From assembly GCF_934754935.1 (NCBI RefSeq), contig NZ_CAKVJB010000009.1, positions 4,813 to 68,812 on the forward strand: a stretch of DNA of 64,000 nt. Direction: 5' to 3'. Of this stretch, positions 22,761-31,843 are shown one piece after another; within the stretch, counting starts at the first letter, position 1, and the number at the start of each line of letters is the position of its first letter. The position numbers and the translations under genes were made by a program. The notes under the pieces were generated by a model that saw only the letters and a program-made list of their open reading frames with translations, made no database searches and was not told the DNA's origin. Source of the DNA: an uncultured Holdemanella sp. Its GTDB lineage: Bacteria; Bacillota_I; Bacilli_A; Erysipelotrichales; Erysipelotrichaceae.

Positions 22761-24040
22761 TAGTCAATAACCTTGCAGCCACCTAATTTTCTTACTTTTA
22801 AAATATGGCAGCTTCCCTTTCCAAATACTTTTTCAATTTCTTCTTTATATGTTTCTACATAGCCATTTTCAACAAAGGCCTGAATCGTTCCGGCAAAACC
22901 TCCACCATGAACACGACATACGCCATGATCTTTTAAAATCATTTCAGACATAGCTAAACCTAAAGATACAGCCTGATTCTTATAGTCAAAGTCTGCATAT
23001 ACGTTTTGAAGGAACTTGTAGCTTGAATCACCTGATTCTTGAATCAATGTTTTAAAGCCTTCAAAATCATCATGATTCAATCGTTCTACGATTGTATTGA
23101 CACGTCTATTTTCATTGAAGAAATGAATTGCTCTTAAGATGGCACGATCATTATTTAAAGCTGTTCTTAATTCAGCTATTTTTGAATAGAATTCTGTTTC
23201 ATCAACTTCACGAAGTACTTCCTTACCAAAATAGTGAGCTACCTCTTTCATTTCTTGTGGTACTGCACCATAGGCATCGGTTAAATCGGCATGACTTCCC
23301 TTTGTATCTACAATACATAAACTGTGATCATATTTTGAGAAATCAACATTCACACTATTTACAATTGGATTTGAAGTATCTTTAAAGTCAATTGAAATAA
23401 GCCCACCAACAGCACATGCACATTGATCCATCAATCCACATGGTTTTCCAAAATATACGTTTTCTGCATATTGACCCACTTTGGCAATCGTAACCATATC
23501 GATCTTCATATCATTGTATAATCCATCAATAATTGTACCAATAATAGTTTCAAATGCAGCTGAACTCGATAAACCTGCACCCATTAATACATCACTTGTG
23601 ATAAATGCAGTAAATCCACCTACGTTATAACCTAATTCTTTTAATTTAGAAACGACTCCACGAATCAAAGCTTCACTTGTTCCTAATTCATTTTCTTTTT
23701 TATCTAAATCATTTAAATCAATTGGCTGAATATCAAATTCATCAGAAATCACTTTGATTACATTCTCTTGTTTAGATACAATTCCAATCGCATCTAAGTT
23801 GATAGATCCTGCAAGTACACAACCATGTTGGTGGTCTGTATGATTTCCTGAAATTTCACTTCTTCCAGCCGCACTATAAATACTAACTTCATCATCTCCA
23901 AATAATGTTTGGTATTTATCTAATGCAGCTACATAACGTTGTTTTTGATAATCTAATAAACTTGGATCTGCATATAGATCTTCAATCAATGCATCATATT
24001 TTCCTGCTAAAACTTGTTCTTTAATTTCTGTTGTTTTCAT
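22760..24040 (-). CDS. galK: Galactokinase
   Basis: 426 residues, GHMP kinase. The galactokinase signature GRSEISGNHTDHQHGCVLAG, the ATP loop GAGLSSSAAFET and the C-terminal RVHGGGFAGTIQAF are present. Phosphorylates alpha-galactose to galactose-1-phosphate. It overlaps galM by 4 bases (ATGA). Confidence 0.96.
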   Translation of the reverse strand: MKTTEIKEQVLAGKYDALIEDLYADPSLLDYQKQRYVAALDKYQTLFGDDEVSIYSAAGRSEISGNHTDHQHGCVLAGSINLDAIGIVSKQENVIKVISDEFDIQPIDLNDLDKKENELGTSEALIRGVVSKLKELGYNVGGFTAFITSDVLMGAGLSSSAAFETIIGTIIDGLYNDMKIDMVTIAKVGQYAENVYFGKPCGLMDQCACAVGGLISIDFKDTSNPIVNSVNVDFSKYDHSLCIVDTKGSHADLTDAYGAVPQEMKEVAHYFGKEVLREVDETEFYSKIAELRTALNNDRAILRAIHFFNENRRVNTIVERLNHDDFEGFKTLIQESGDSSYKFLQNVYADFDYKNQAVSLGLAMSEMILKDHGVCRVHGGGFAGTIQAFVENGYVETYKEEIEKVFGKGSCHILKVRKLGGCKVID

Positions 24041-25050
24041 TTTCTTACCTCAAATGTATATGTTGTTTCTTCTTTAAATACTTGTCCTGCTTTTAATAAC
24101 ACTTTTGGATTCTCTTCTTTATGAATCGAATCGGCGATATAACTTGTTTCAATACACAATCCATCTTGTGGATGCATGATCTTTCCATATTTATCTGTCT
24201 GTCCATCTAAATAGTTGGCACTATAGATTTGTGCTGTTGGATACGTAGTCGATACTTTTAATTCAATGCCACTTAATGGGCTATATAAACATACTTGATT
24301 TTCTTTTGTATCAAATACATATGGATGATCATATCCTCTTGCACTAATTAATTGTTCATCCTCTGCATGAATAGAATCTCCAATTCTTTTTTCTGTATTA
24401 AAATCAAATGCCGTATCCTTCACATCTTTTAATTCACCTGTATATAAACCATCTGGATCCACACAACCAAATTTAGATGCGGAAATGCGTAATGTATGAT
24501 CATCAATATTCGATGCATGTCCATTTAAATTAAAATAGCCATGGTTTGTGATATTGATCAAAGTATCCTTGTCACTGACTCCACTATATTGAATATGAAG
24601 ACTTGCACCATCCAACCAATAGATCGCATAGAAATCTAAAGTTCCTGGATAGCCTTCTTCTCCGTCTTTTGATACATAATGGAATTTAATGCCATCTTCA
24701 ATCAAAGAATAATCAAATACTTTATAAGAGAATCCTTCAATGCCTCCATGTAGTGAGTTAGGACCATTATTGATAGGTACATGATATTCTGTGCCATTGA
24801 TTGTGAATGTACCTTTTTCAATACGATTACAAACGCGTCCTACTAAAGCATTCAAATAAGTGCCATCTCGTTTTTGATAGTCACTTACATTTTCAAATCC
24901 TAAAATACAATCACAATCTTGATCATTCTTATCTTTTGTTACGATTTTTAATAAAGTACAACCAAAGTTTGTGACTTCTACAGTTAAGTGTGAATTGGAA
25001 ATCGATAATACATCAATTCCATTCTCTAATCTTTCTTTTACCTCTACCAT
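24037..25050 (-). CDS. galM: Aldose 1-epimerase (mutarotase)
   Basis: 337 residues. N-term FGCTLLKIVTKDKN, RVCNRIEKGTFTING, NNGPNSLHGG and the catalytic histidine in NITNHGYFNLNGHA are characteristic. It converts beta- to alpha-galactose for galactokinase. Overlaps galT by 7 bases and galK by 4. Confidence 0.95.
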   Translation of the reverse strand: MVEVKERLENGIDVLSISNSHLTVEVTNFGCTLLKIVTKDKNDQDCDCILGFENVSDYQKRDGTYLNALVGRVCNRIEKGTFTINGTEYHVPINNGPNSLHGGIEGFSYKVFDYSLIEDGIKFHYVSKDGEEGYPGTLDFYAIYWLDGASLHIQYSGVSDKDTLINITNHGYFNLNGHASNIDDHTLRISASKFGCVDPDGLYTGELKDVKDTAFDFNTEKRIGDSIHAEDEQLISARGYDHPYVFDTKENQVCLYSPLSGIELKVSTTYPTAQIYSANYLDGQTDKYGKIMHPQDGLCIETSYIADSIHKEENPKVLLKAGQVFKEETTYTFEVRK

Positions 25051-26507
25051 AATGTCTTTACAAATCGGCTAAAGCCGTCCATCCCTTCATCATCCATTTT
25101 ATATACACCCGCATTCTCTAATACAGATACGAATTTCTTTGTGACTTCCATTTCCATAAATGTATCAATATTTGTATAAGTACATGTCTTTAGGTGTTCA
25201 TACCATTCTTTGTGTTTTTCAAGTTCTGGATAAGAATCAAAATCTGCTTTTCCAGATAAACATAATTTAATTTCTTCTAACTCCGTTTTTAATCGTGCTG
25301 GTAAAATAGCCAATCCCATAACTTCGATCAAACCAATATTTTCTTTTTTGATATGATGATGCTCTGAGTGAGGATGGAAGATTCCTAATGGATATTCTTC
25401 TGTCGTACGATTGTTACGAAGTACTACATCCATTTGATACTTACCATCTTTCTTTCTAACGATTGGTGTTACGGTATTATGACGAACGCCATCTTCATTT
25501 GCGATAATATCTAAGCTTTCATCACTGTATGTACACCATGTTTCAAAAATATGAGTAGCTAAATCTAACACAGATTCTTTAGAACTTGATGTTAATCGAA
25601 GTGTAGATAGTGGCCAATACAACATATCCACTTGTACATCCTTATATGTATAGCTCTTAACAACCTTGGCATCTTCCATTGGGAAATGGTGTCTTCCACC
25701 TTGGTAGTGATCATGACTTAAAATAGATCCACCAACAATCGGTAAATCTGCATTGCTTCCAATCATATAGTGTGGGAATTTATCAATAAATGCGAATAAA
25801 TTCTCAAATGTTGTACGATTTATCTTCATTGGAGTATGTTCACTATTAAATACGATACAGTGTTCGTTATAGTATACATATGGTGAATACTGTAAATTGT
25901 ATGTATGTCCATTTAAATCTAACGGAATAATACGATGTGTCTGTCTTGCTGGATGATTTAAGTTTCCGGCAAAACCAACATTTTCTTTACACAATAAACA
26001 TGCAGGATATGAAGTACTTACCGCATTTTTCGCCTTTGCGATTTCCTTTGGATCCTTTTCTGGCTTTGATAAGTTGATTGTGATCTGAATATCACCATAC
26101 TTAAAGAAATGTGAGAAACTGATATTCTTATCAATTCTTGATTTACGAATGTAGTTTGAATCAATGCTTAACTTATAAAAGTAATCTGTTGCACTTTTTG
26201 GATCAGAAGAGTATAAACCATTAAAAGTATTCACAACTTCACTAGGTCTAGGCATTACACAATTCATAATACGAGTATCTAATAAATCTCTTTCAGTTAC
26301 AGTATCCTGAATCGTACCTTTTTCAACTGCATAATCCAACATAAAATCTAAAATCTCATAGATTGAACAATCTTCTACTTCTTCTTTTTTAAATTCATTG
26401 ATGCCAAATAGGTCGATCAATAAATTTGCGCAATAATCATAATCATAATCTTCAATCATTCCATTTTTTAGAGCATACTCTAATAATTGGTTAATTTTTG
26501 TGTTCAT
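25044..26507 (-). CDS. galT: UDP-glucose--hexose-1-phosphate uridylyltransferase, Gram-positive type
   Basis: 487 residues, the long Firmicutes form of GalT (GalT class 2). Visible motifs are YFYKLSIDSNYIRKSRID, CKENVGFAGNLNHPARQTHR, SHDHYQGGRHHFPM and GIFHPHSEHHH. It exchanges UMP between UDP-glucose and galactose-1-phosphate. Start set at 26507 because AAGGAG lies 5 bases upstream; an upstream in-frame start would fall in the leader. First gene of the gal operon. Confidence 0.95.
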   Translation of the reverse strand: MNTKINQLLEYALKNGMIEDYDYDYCANLLIDLFGINEFKKEEVEDCSIYEILDFMLDYAVEKGTIQDTVTERDLLDTRIMNCVMPRPSEVVNTFNGLYSSDPKSATDYFYKLSIDSNYIRKSRIDKNISFSHFFKYGDIQITINLSKPEKDPKEIAKAKNAVSTSYPACLLCKENVGFAGNLNHPARQTHRIIPLDLNGHTYNLQYSPYVYYNEHCIVFNSEHTPMKINRTTFENLFAFIDKFPHYMIGSNADLPIVGGSILSHDHYQGGRHHFPMEDAKVVKSYTYKDVQVDMLYWPLSTLRLTSSSKESVLDLATHIFETWCTYSDESLDIIANEDGVRHNTVTPIVRKKDGKYQMDVVLRNNRTTEEYPLGIFHPHSEHHHIKKENIGLIEVMGLAILPARLKTELEEIKLCLSGKADFDSYPELEKHKEWYEHLKTCTYTNIDTFMEMEVTKKFVSVLENAGVYKMDDEGMDGFSRFVKTLW

Positions 26508-26633
26508 TATTTCTCCTTCCATATAAACAAAATCAATCATTTTTATCACAACCAAATCCTATTTTTCACTACACTATAACGATCAATTTAATGCAAATTT
26601 GGTTATAAATATAAGATTTGCCCATTTAATTTT

Positions 26634-26677
26634 AGTGTAAGCGTTTTCTTTATCTGTGTCAACATATTCAAACAACA
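26634..26677 (-). promoter_or_regulatory. gal operon promoter with cre site and shared operator
   Basis: On the minus strand TTGACA (26657-26662), 17 bases, TACACT (26634-26639). AGAAAACGCTTACA between and over the -10 fits a CcpA cre site (26636-26650 on the plus strand TGTAAGCGTTTTCT). TGTTTGAATATG directly upstream matches the lac promoter, apart from one base. Confidence 0.78.
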
Positions 26678-26719
26678 ATTTGAACGCAGATGTTAGATTT
26701 AGGTTTGAAACCTTGATTA

Positions 26720-26746
26720 TTTGTTTGTTTTTGTTTATTTGATGTT
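26720..26746. repeat. T/G-rich motif shared with the lac regulatory region
   Basis: TTTGTTTGTTTTTGTTT followed by ATTTGATGTT. A near copy lies at 30985-31012 upstream of the DeoR-family gene. It may be a repressor site. Confidence 0.45.
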
Positions 26747-26755
26747 TTATTTATA

Positions 26756-26782
26756 GAAAAAGCCATTCTGGTATGAATGGCT
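26756..26782 (-). terminator. lac operon terminator
   Basis: On the minus strand AGCCATTC/GAATGGCT hairpin followed by TTTTTC. Confidence 0.75.
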
Positions 26783-26783
26783 C

Positions 26784-27440
26784 TTATTTAAAATTCTCAA
26801 AAGAATCAATCACTTGTGTAACTCCAGGAAGCTTTTCGTATTCTTCTTTTTTGTTGGCTGAATCCACAACGACTATATTGTGACATCCTGCTTTATAAGC
26901 ATTTGAAATTCCACTAACACTATCTTCAATAATTAAACAATCTTGAATATCCACACCAATATTATTGGCAGCCTTTTTAAACATTGCGACTTTATTTTCA
27001 TACGATCCATCATCATAGACAATCATAGATGGCTCAATCCATTTGTCTAGATGAAACGATTCGACAAAGAAATCAATATTCGGCTTGATAGATGCAGATG
27101 CAATCGTGAATGGGATGTTTGATTCTTTTAAATAATCAAAATATGCTTCAGCTCCCTTTACTAAATGAAATGTTGCCTGATCCTCTTTACAAAATTGGCG
27201 ATAATATTCTTCTTTTAACTGCGAATATTTTTCCATTTCAGATGGATCACACGTTCCACCAAACATATATTCAACAACTTTATTGTTTGGTACACCATTA
27301 ATATGTACATGAAGTTCTTCTTCATCAATTCCATGATGACGAATATCTTGTGATATTTTTGACCATGCCAAAATATGTTTTGGATTGTCAAAAAACAATG
27401 TTCCATTAAAATCAAATATTACGCCTTTATATTTATGCAT
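26784..27440 (-). CDS. HAD-superfamily phosphatase (beta-phosphoglucomutase-like), candidate galactose-6-phosphate phosphatase
   Basis: 218 residues. Motif I is FDFNGTLFFDN (nucleophile D; the usual second D is N), motif II TIASAS, motif III lysine in ENKVAMFKKA, motif IV IIEDSVSGISNAYKAG. Helical cap between motifs I and II. ATG 27440 follows the lacG stop directly, with AGAGG upstream. Its place between lacG and the gal operon, with no tagatose pathway genes nearby, suggests removal of phosphate from galactose-6-phosphate. That substrate is inference only. Confidence 0.8.
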   Translation of the reverse strand: MHKYKGVIFDFNGTLFFDNPKHILAWSKISQDIRHHGIDEEELHVHINGVPNNKVVEYMFGGTCDPSEMEKYSQLKEEYYRQFCKEDQATFHLVKGAEAYFDYLKESNIPFTIASASIKPNIDFFVESFHLDKWIEPSMIVYDDGSYENKVAMFKKAANNIGVDIQDCLIIEDSVSGISNAYKAGCHNIVVVDSANKKEEYEKLPGVTQVIDSFENFK

Positions 27441-27442
27441 TA

Positions 27443-28843
27443 TTAAACCTCTTTTGCATCTATTACTTGTCTGTACCAATACGCACTCAATTTTGGATAA
27501 CGTTTTTGTGTTTCATAATCCACATAGAATAAACCATAACGTTTGTTGTATCCATTAGACCATGAGAATACATCCATTAGTGACCAAACAAAATATCCTT
27601 TGACATTTGCTCCGTCTTCAACTGATTTTAACAACCATTCCAAATGTTGTTTAATATAATCGATTCTTGGTTCATCAAAGATAATTCCATCTTCAAAATC
27701 ATCTTTATATCCCATACCATTTTCTGTGATATAGATTGCTTTATAGTTTGGATATTGATTTTTGATACGCATAATCATGTCATACATACCTTCTGGATAA
27801 ATCAACCAGTCCCAGTCAGTAGTAGGAATACCTTCTTTGAATACACGTTCTCCTACGCCTTTTAATTTAAATTTCTTTGTTCCTTTTTCACCTGTACCAT
27901 TGTGATGAATTTCATTTTCACCATTATATGCTTTGATAAAATGACTCTGATAATGATTCATTCCTAGATAACAATTATATTGTGCAGCTTCTTCCATAAT
28001 CTCAATATCTTTTGCATCTACACTAAATTCTCCACCATTCATTTTTACTAAATCCTGGATTACTGACATTGTTTCTTCTGTGTATCTTCCTAAGAAAGTT
28101 GCATCCAATAAGAACTGGTTTGCTAAAATGTCCTCTTTTTTTGCTGCAAGTACATCTTCTGGATTGTTCGGATCTAAAGGATATTTAGTTTCTAAAGAAT
28201 GGATAACACCAATCTGTCCTTTATAATTTCCCTTGTGGAATTCAAGCACAGCCTTCGCATGCGCAACCATCATGCCATGCATTGACTTAACAGCTGAAGT
28301 GATATCATATGTAATACATGGAGGGAATGTTCCTTCAATATATTGGTTGGTAGCAATTGGCCATACTTCATTAAATGTGAACCAATAAGTTACTTCGTCT
28401 TTATATTCTTCAAAACAGAATTTTGCATATTCAACAAATGCATCAATTGTTTCTCGATTCAAGAAATCTCCATTGCGATGCAAAGCATCAGGTGTATCAA
28501 AATGATGAAGAGTTACATAAGGTTCAACTCCATTTTTATGACATTCCTGGAATACTCTGTGATAAAAATCTACACCTTCTTGATTGATTTTACCCTTTCC
28601 TTCCGGAAAGATGCGTGACCATGCAATGGAAATACGAATAGCGCCAATATGAAATTGATTGCATAATTTTAAATCCACTGGATACTTATGGTAAAAATCA
28701 CTAGCTGGATCTGCTTTAAAACGCCCTTGTTTTTCTAAATAATCATCCCAAGCCACTTTTCCTTTACCATATTCTCGTGTACTACCTTCACACTGATATG
28801 CAGCAGTAGCACCACCAAATACAAAATCTTCAGCAAATTTCAT
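27443..28843 (-). CDS. lacG: 6-phospho-beta-galactosidase
   Basis: 466 residues, GH1. Acid/base glutamate in FTFNEVWPI and nucleophile in ITENGMGYKDDF. The sequence follows LacG of Lactococcus/Staphylococcus closely at DFVFGGATAAYQCEGSTREY, DWDWLIYPEGMYDMIMRIKN and SLMDVFSWSNGYNKRYGLFY. Hydrolyses lactose-6-phosphate to galactose-6-phosphate and glucose. Cytoplasmic; 2 bases separate it from lacE. Confidence 0.94.
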   Translation of the reverse strand: MKFAEDFVFGGATAAYQCEGSTREYGKGKVAWDDYLEKQGRFKADPASDFYHKYPVDLKLCNQFHIGAIRISIAWSRIFPEGKGKINQEGVDFYHRVFQECHKNGVEPYVTLHHFDTPDALHRNGDFLNRETIDAFVEYAKFCFEEYKDEVTYWFTFNEVWPIATNQYIEGTFPPCITYDITSAVKSMHGMMVAHAKAVLEFHKGNYKGQIGVIHSLETKYPLDPNNPEDVLAAKKEDILANQFLLDATFLGRYTEETMSVIQDLVKMNGGEFSVDAKDIEIMEEAAQYNCYLGMNHYQSHFIKAYNGENEIHHNGTGEKGTKKFKLKGVGERVFKEGIPTTDWDWLIYPEGMYDMIMRIKNQYPNYKAIYITENGMGYKDDFEDGIIFDEPRIDYIKQHLEWLLKSVEDGANVKGYFVWSLMDVFSWSNGYNKRYGLFYVDYETQKRYPKLSAYWYRQVIDAKEV

Positions 28844-28845
28844 AG

Positions 28846-30510
28846 TTATTGTTCCTCACTTTCACCATTTAAAATTGAAAATACAAACTCTAATGCTTTT
28901 TCTGGATCACGTGTTAAAGCAATATATTGCTTACCTTGACACGCTACACTCTTAATTCCTAATCTATCTGTATCAATTTTTAAATCTTGGTAATAGTTAG
29001 CTACCTGTGGAGCCAATACAACTAAATCGAAATCTTTTAACATGTCATAATGAGCTCCATAAGATCCAGCAGCAGTAGTCATTTTAATTCCCTTTTCTTC
29101 TGCACCTTTCGCTAATGCATTTGCAAGTAAACCACTTGTTCCTCCACCTGCACAAAGAACCAACACACGTTTACCGTCAACTACATCACCAGAAACTTCA
29201 ACACTTTCCTCAGCTTCTTCTGTTGCTGCTTCTTCCTGATCTTTTAAAGCTTCTTCTTCACATTTTTCTTTATCATAAACCTTGAAGAATGGATAGTAGA
29301 CAATGAAGTCAACAACTAGAACTAAAACTGCAAATAATAATGATAATAAACTAATTCCACATCCAAGAACGATTCCTAATGGAGCTGGACATGTCCATGG
29401 AAGAATATACATGAAACTGTTCATTCCTAACAAATCAACGAACGCTTTAAATAACCAAACATTTAGAATTGGTGCACCAATAAATGGAATAAAGAATATA
29501 GGATTTAAAATCAATGGAGCTCCAAAAAGAATTGGTTCGTTTACACCGAATAATACTGGAATAGAACTTGCTCTACCAACTGCCTTCAACTCTTTAGATT
29601 TTGCCATAAATGCAAACATCAAAGTAACGACCAAAGTGGCTCCAGTTCCACCCAAAGTAGCAACAAATTGTTGAACACCTGGTGTTAAGATATTATTTGC
29701 ATGCTCACTAGCTTGATATAATCCTAAGTTGTTTGCGATATTTACATAATAGATTGCTGAAACCGCTGGCTCTACAATAGATGGTCCTTGAATACCAACA
29801 AACCAGAACATAGCCATTGCTCCGTAAATGATAGCTAATCCTAGATATCCATCAGCAGCAGTAAACAATGGTTTAAAGAATTCAATTACAGCTGCAGCAA
29901 AGTTAATACCTACTAAATCTCTAAACACGATATCAAATACAGCTAATAGTAAAATTGAAATAGCGAATGGAATAACATCAGCAAATGTTTGAGAAATATT
30001 AGGTGGAACTTCTTTTGGCATGTGAATTGTAATATCTCTTTTTACACAGAATTTATAGACATTACAAACAAAGAATGCAACAAAGAATGCGCTTAACAAA
30101 CCTTTTGATCCCATATATCCGCTTGCAAAGCCGTCTTTAATAGGGTCAGCAGCAATCAACAATAAGCCAACAACTCCGGCCATGAAAGTGGAAATATTAT
30201 TAATTTGTCGATTAATTGGTAATTCACGGTTAAAGCTATCTGCTAAGTTTTTTGCGGTAGATCCTGCAACTAATACAGCTAAAATTCCCATTGAATAGTT
30301 ATATGGTTTCAAAATCATACTTTCAATATTTTCTGGCCAGTAATATCCAAAAATATTAGGTACATATGCAATCAGCATAAAGATACTTGAGAATAATACC
30401 ACTGGCATCGCTGACATAAAGCCATCACGAATTGCCTTAAGATACTTATTTCTAGAAACCTTTTCAAAAAAAGGTTTCATTTTTTCGATTTTAGCAACTA
30501 AATTATTCAT
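28846..30510 (-). CDS. lacE: Lactose PTS EIICB component
   Basis: 554 residues. The N-terminal EIIC part has about ten membrane helices and ends near residue 420; an acidic linker (EEEALKDQEEAATEEAEESV) leads to the EIIB domain with phosphocysteine in VLVLCAGGGTSGLLANAL. Imports and phosphorylates lactose. The C-then-B domain order and length match LacE. 17 bases after lacF. Confidence 0.94.
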   Translation of the reverse strand: MNNLVAKIEKMKPFFEKVSRNKYLKAIRDGFMSAMPVVLFSSIFMLIAYVPNIFGYYWPENIESMILKPYNYSMGILAVLVAGSTAKNLADSFNRELPINRQINNISTFMAGVVGLLLIAADPIKDGFASGYMGSKGLLSAFFVAFFVCNVYKFCVKRDITIHMPKEVPPNISQTFADVIPFAISILLLAVFDIVFRDLVGINFAAAVIEFFKPLFTAADGYLGLAIIYGAMAMFWFVGIQGPSIVEPAVSAIYYVNIANNLGLYQASEHANNILTPGVQQFVATLGGTGATLVVTLMFAFMAKSKELKAVGRASSIPVLFGVNEPILFGAPLILNPIFFIPFIGAPILNVWLFKAFVDLLGMNSFMYILPWTCPAPLGIVLGCGISLLSLLFAVLVLVVDFIVYYPFFKVYDKEKCEEEALKDQEEAATEEAEESVEVSGDVVDGKRVLVLCAGGGTSGLLANALAKGAEEKGIKMTTAAGSYGAHYDMLKDFDLVVLAPQVANYYQDLKIDTDRLGIKSVACQGKQYIALTRDPEKALEFVFSILNGESEEQ

Positions 30511-30527
30511 ATAGACTCTCCTATTAA

Positions 30528-30833
30528 TTATCTATAAATATCTAAAAGATTATTCACAATATCTTTCAATAGAATTGTTGTCATTAAATGATCTTGTGCA
30601 TGTACTGTGATAAATCCAATTTCAACATTTTCACCTCTAGCCTCTTGTTGAAGCAAAGTTGTTTGTGATTTATGTGCATCGTTTAAAGATTCATTTGCTT
30701 CGTCAATCAACTTTTTACATTCTTCAAACTCTTTTGCCTTAGCTTTTTCAATAGCCAATAATAATTTTGATCTTGCTTCTCCTGAATACGCAACAATTTC
30801 AAATCCAATCAATGATACTTCTTCTTTAGTCAT
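30528..30833 (-). CDS. lacF: Lactose PTS EIIA component
   Basis: 101 residues, helical EIIA of the lactose/cellobiose family. The phosphorylated histidine lies in FITVHAQDHLMTTILLKD. It passes phosphate from HPr to the LacE EIIB domain. First gene of lacF-lacE-lacG-HAD under a CcpA-type promoter. Confidence 0.94.
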   Translation of the reverse strand: MTKEEVSLIGFEIVAYSGEARSKLLLAIEKAKAKEFEECKKLIDEANESLNDAHKSQTTLLQQEARGENVEIGFITVHAQDHLMTTILLKDIVNNLLDIYR

Positions 30834-30877
30834 TTTCTTTTCTCCTTTTCCGATTCGGCCTTATCGTTTACACCATT

Positions 30878-30918
30878 AGTGTAAGCGTTTTCCAATCAAT
30901 TGTCAACACATTCAAACA
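30878..30918 (-). promoter_or_regulatory. lac operon promoter with cre site and shared operator
   Basis: On the minus strand TTGACA (30901-30906), 17 bases, TACACT (30878-30883), with GGAAAACGCTTACA forming a cre site (30880-30894) exactly as in the gal promoter. TGTTTGAATGTG lies directly upstream. Confidence 0.78.
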
Positions 30919-30984
30919 CTTTTTAACACTTTTTTAAACATTTTAAAACATTTATGTAAATATTAAGTAACATTTTTGTATATT

Positions 30985-31012
30985 CTGTTTGTTTTTGTTT
31001 GTTTTATGTTGA
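30985..31012. repeat. T/G-rich motif upstream of the DeoR-family gene
   Basis: CTGTTTGTTTTTGTTTG then TTTTATGTTGA; paired with the copy at 26720. Confidence 0.45.
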
Positions 31013-31060
31013 CTCAGTAAATTTGAAGTGTTATTGTTTAACATAGAAGAGGATATCGAT

Positions 31061-31816
31061 ATGTTAAAAAAAGAACGTTTAGTAAAAATTGCTCATAAAG
31101 TAAATCAAAATGGAATCATTACCATTCAAGAAATTATGGATGAATTAGGTGTGTCGGATATGACTGCACGAAGAGATTTGGACGAACTTGAAAAATCCGG
31201 GAAGTTATTAAGAGTTCATGGCGGTGCACAAAGCCTTTCTTTTTCAATGGATCATGAATTGAGTCACATCGAAAAATCATCGGTTCAAATTGAAGAAAAA
31301 AAGAGAATTGCCCATAAAGCAGCAACTCTCATTTCAGAAGGTGAATCCATCTTTTTAGGTCCAGGAACAACCATTCAATTTTTAGCCGAACAACTGACAG
31401 GAAGAAATATTCGTGTCATCACAAACAGTCTTGCCGTATTTAATATATTAGTGAATCACGCGCCTACAGAAGTTATTCTTACAGGTGGTGATTATAGAGA
31501 TAACACAAATACATTTGTAGGTCCCATCACAAATTTAGTATTAGGTAAATTAAAATACAATAAAGCCTTTATAAGTTGTAACGGAATCTACAACTCCTCC
31601 ATCACAACATATTCTTTAGAAGAAGGTGAATCGCAACAGATCGCATTAGATAATTCTAAAAATAAATATCTATTGGCGGATAATAAAAAATTCAATCGTG
31701 CTGACTTCTATATTTATTATGATCTGTTTAACTTTGATACATTGATTACAGACAATACCATCGATGAAGAAGTATTAGCACACTATAAACAATATGTACA
31801 AATCGAAACGGTTTAA
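31061..31816 (+). CDS. DeoR-family sugar-phosphate-responsive repressor (LacR-like)
   Basis: 251 residues. N-terminal DeoR winged helix-turn-helix (KKERLVKIAHKVNQNGIITI; ELGVSDMTARRDLDELEKSG) and a C-terminal sugar-phosphate-isomerase-like sensor (ITNSLAVFNILVNHAPTEVI; KAFISCNGI). Divergent from lacF, so it most likely represses lac and perhaps gal, whose promoters share a sequence. In LacR the inducer is tagatose-6-phosphate; here it may differ because the tagatose genes are not seen. Start chosen at 31061, with AGAGGA upstream. Confidence 0.85.
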   Translation: MLKKERLVKIAHKVNQNGIITIQEIMDELGVSDMTARRDLDELEKSGKLLRVHGGAQSLSFSMDHELSHIEKSSVQIEEKKRIAHKAATLISEGESIFLGPGTTIQFLAEQLTGRNIRVITNSLAVFNILVNHAPTEVILTGGDYRDNTNTFVGPITNLVLGKLKYNKAFISCNGIYNSSITTYSLEEGESQQIALDNSKNKYLLADNKKFNRADFYIYYDLFNFDTLITDNTIDEEVLAHYKQYVQIETV

Positions 31817-31817
31817 A

Positions 31818-31843
31818 AAAGAGGCAATTTATTTTGCCTCTTT
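31818..31843. terminator. Shared terminator between convergent genes
   Basis: AAAGAGGCAA/TTGCCTCTTT stem, 6-base loop, T-tracts on both sides. Confidence 0.82.

Noticed and set aside
29303..29674. 123-codon plus-strand frame inside lacE
   Set aside because: Antisense to a well-supported PTS gene and without any family features.
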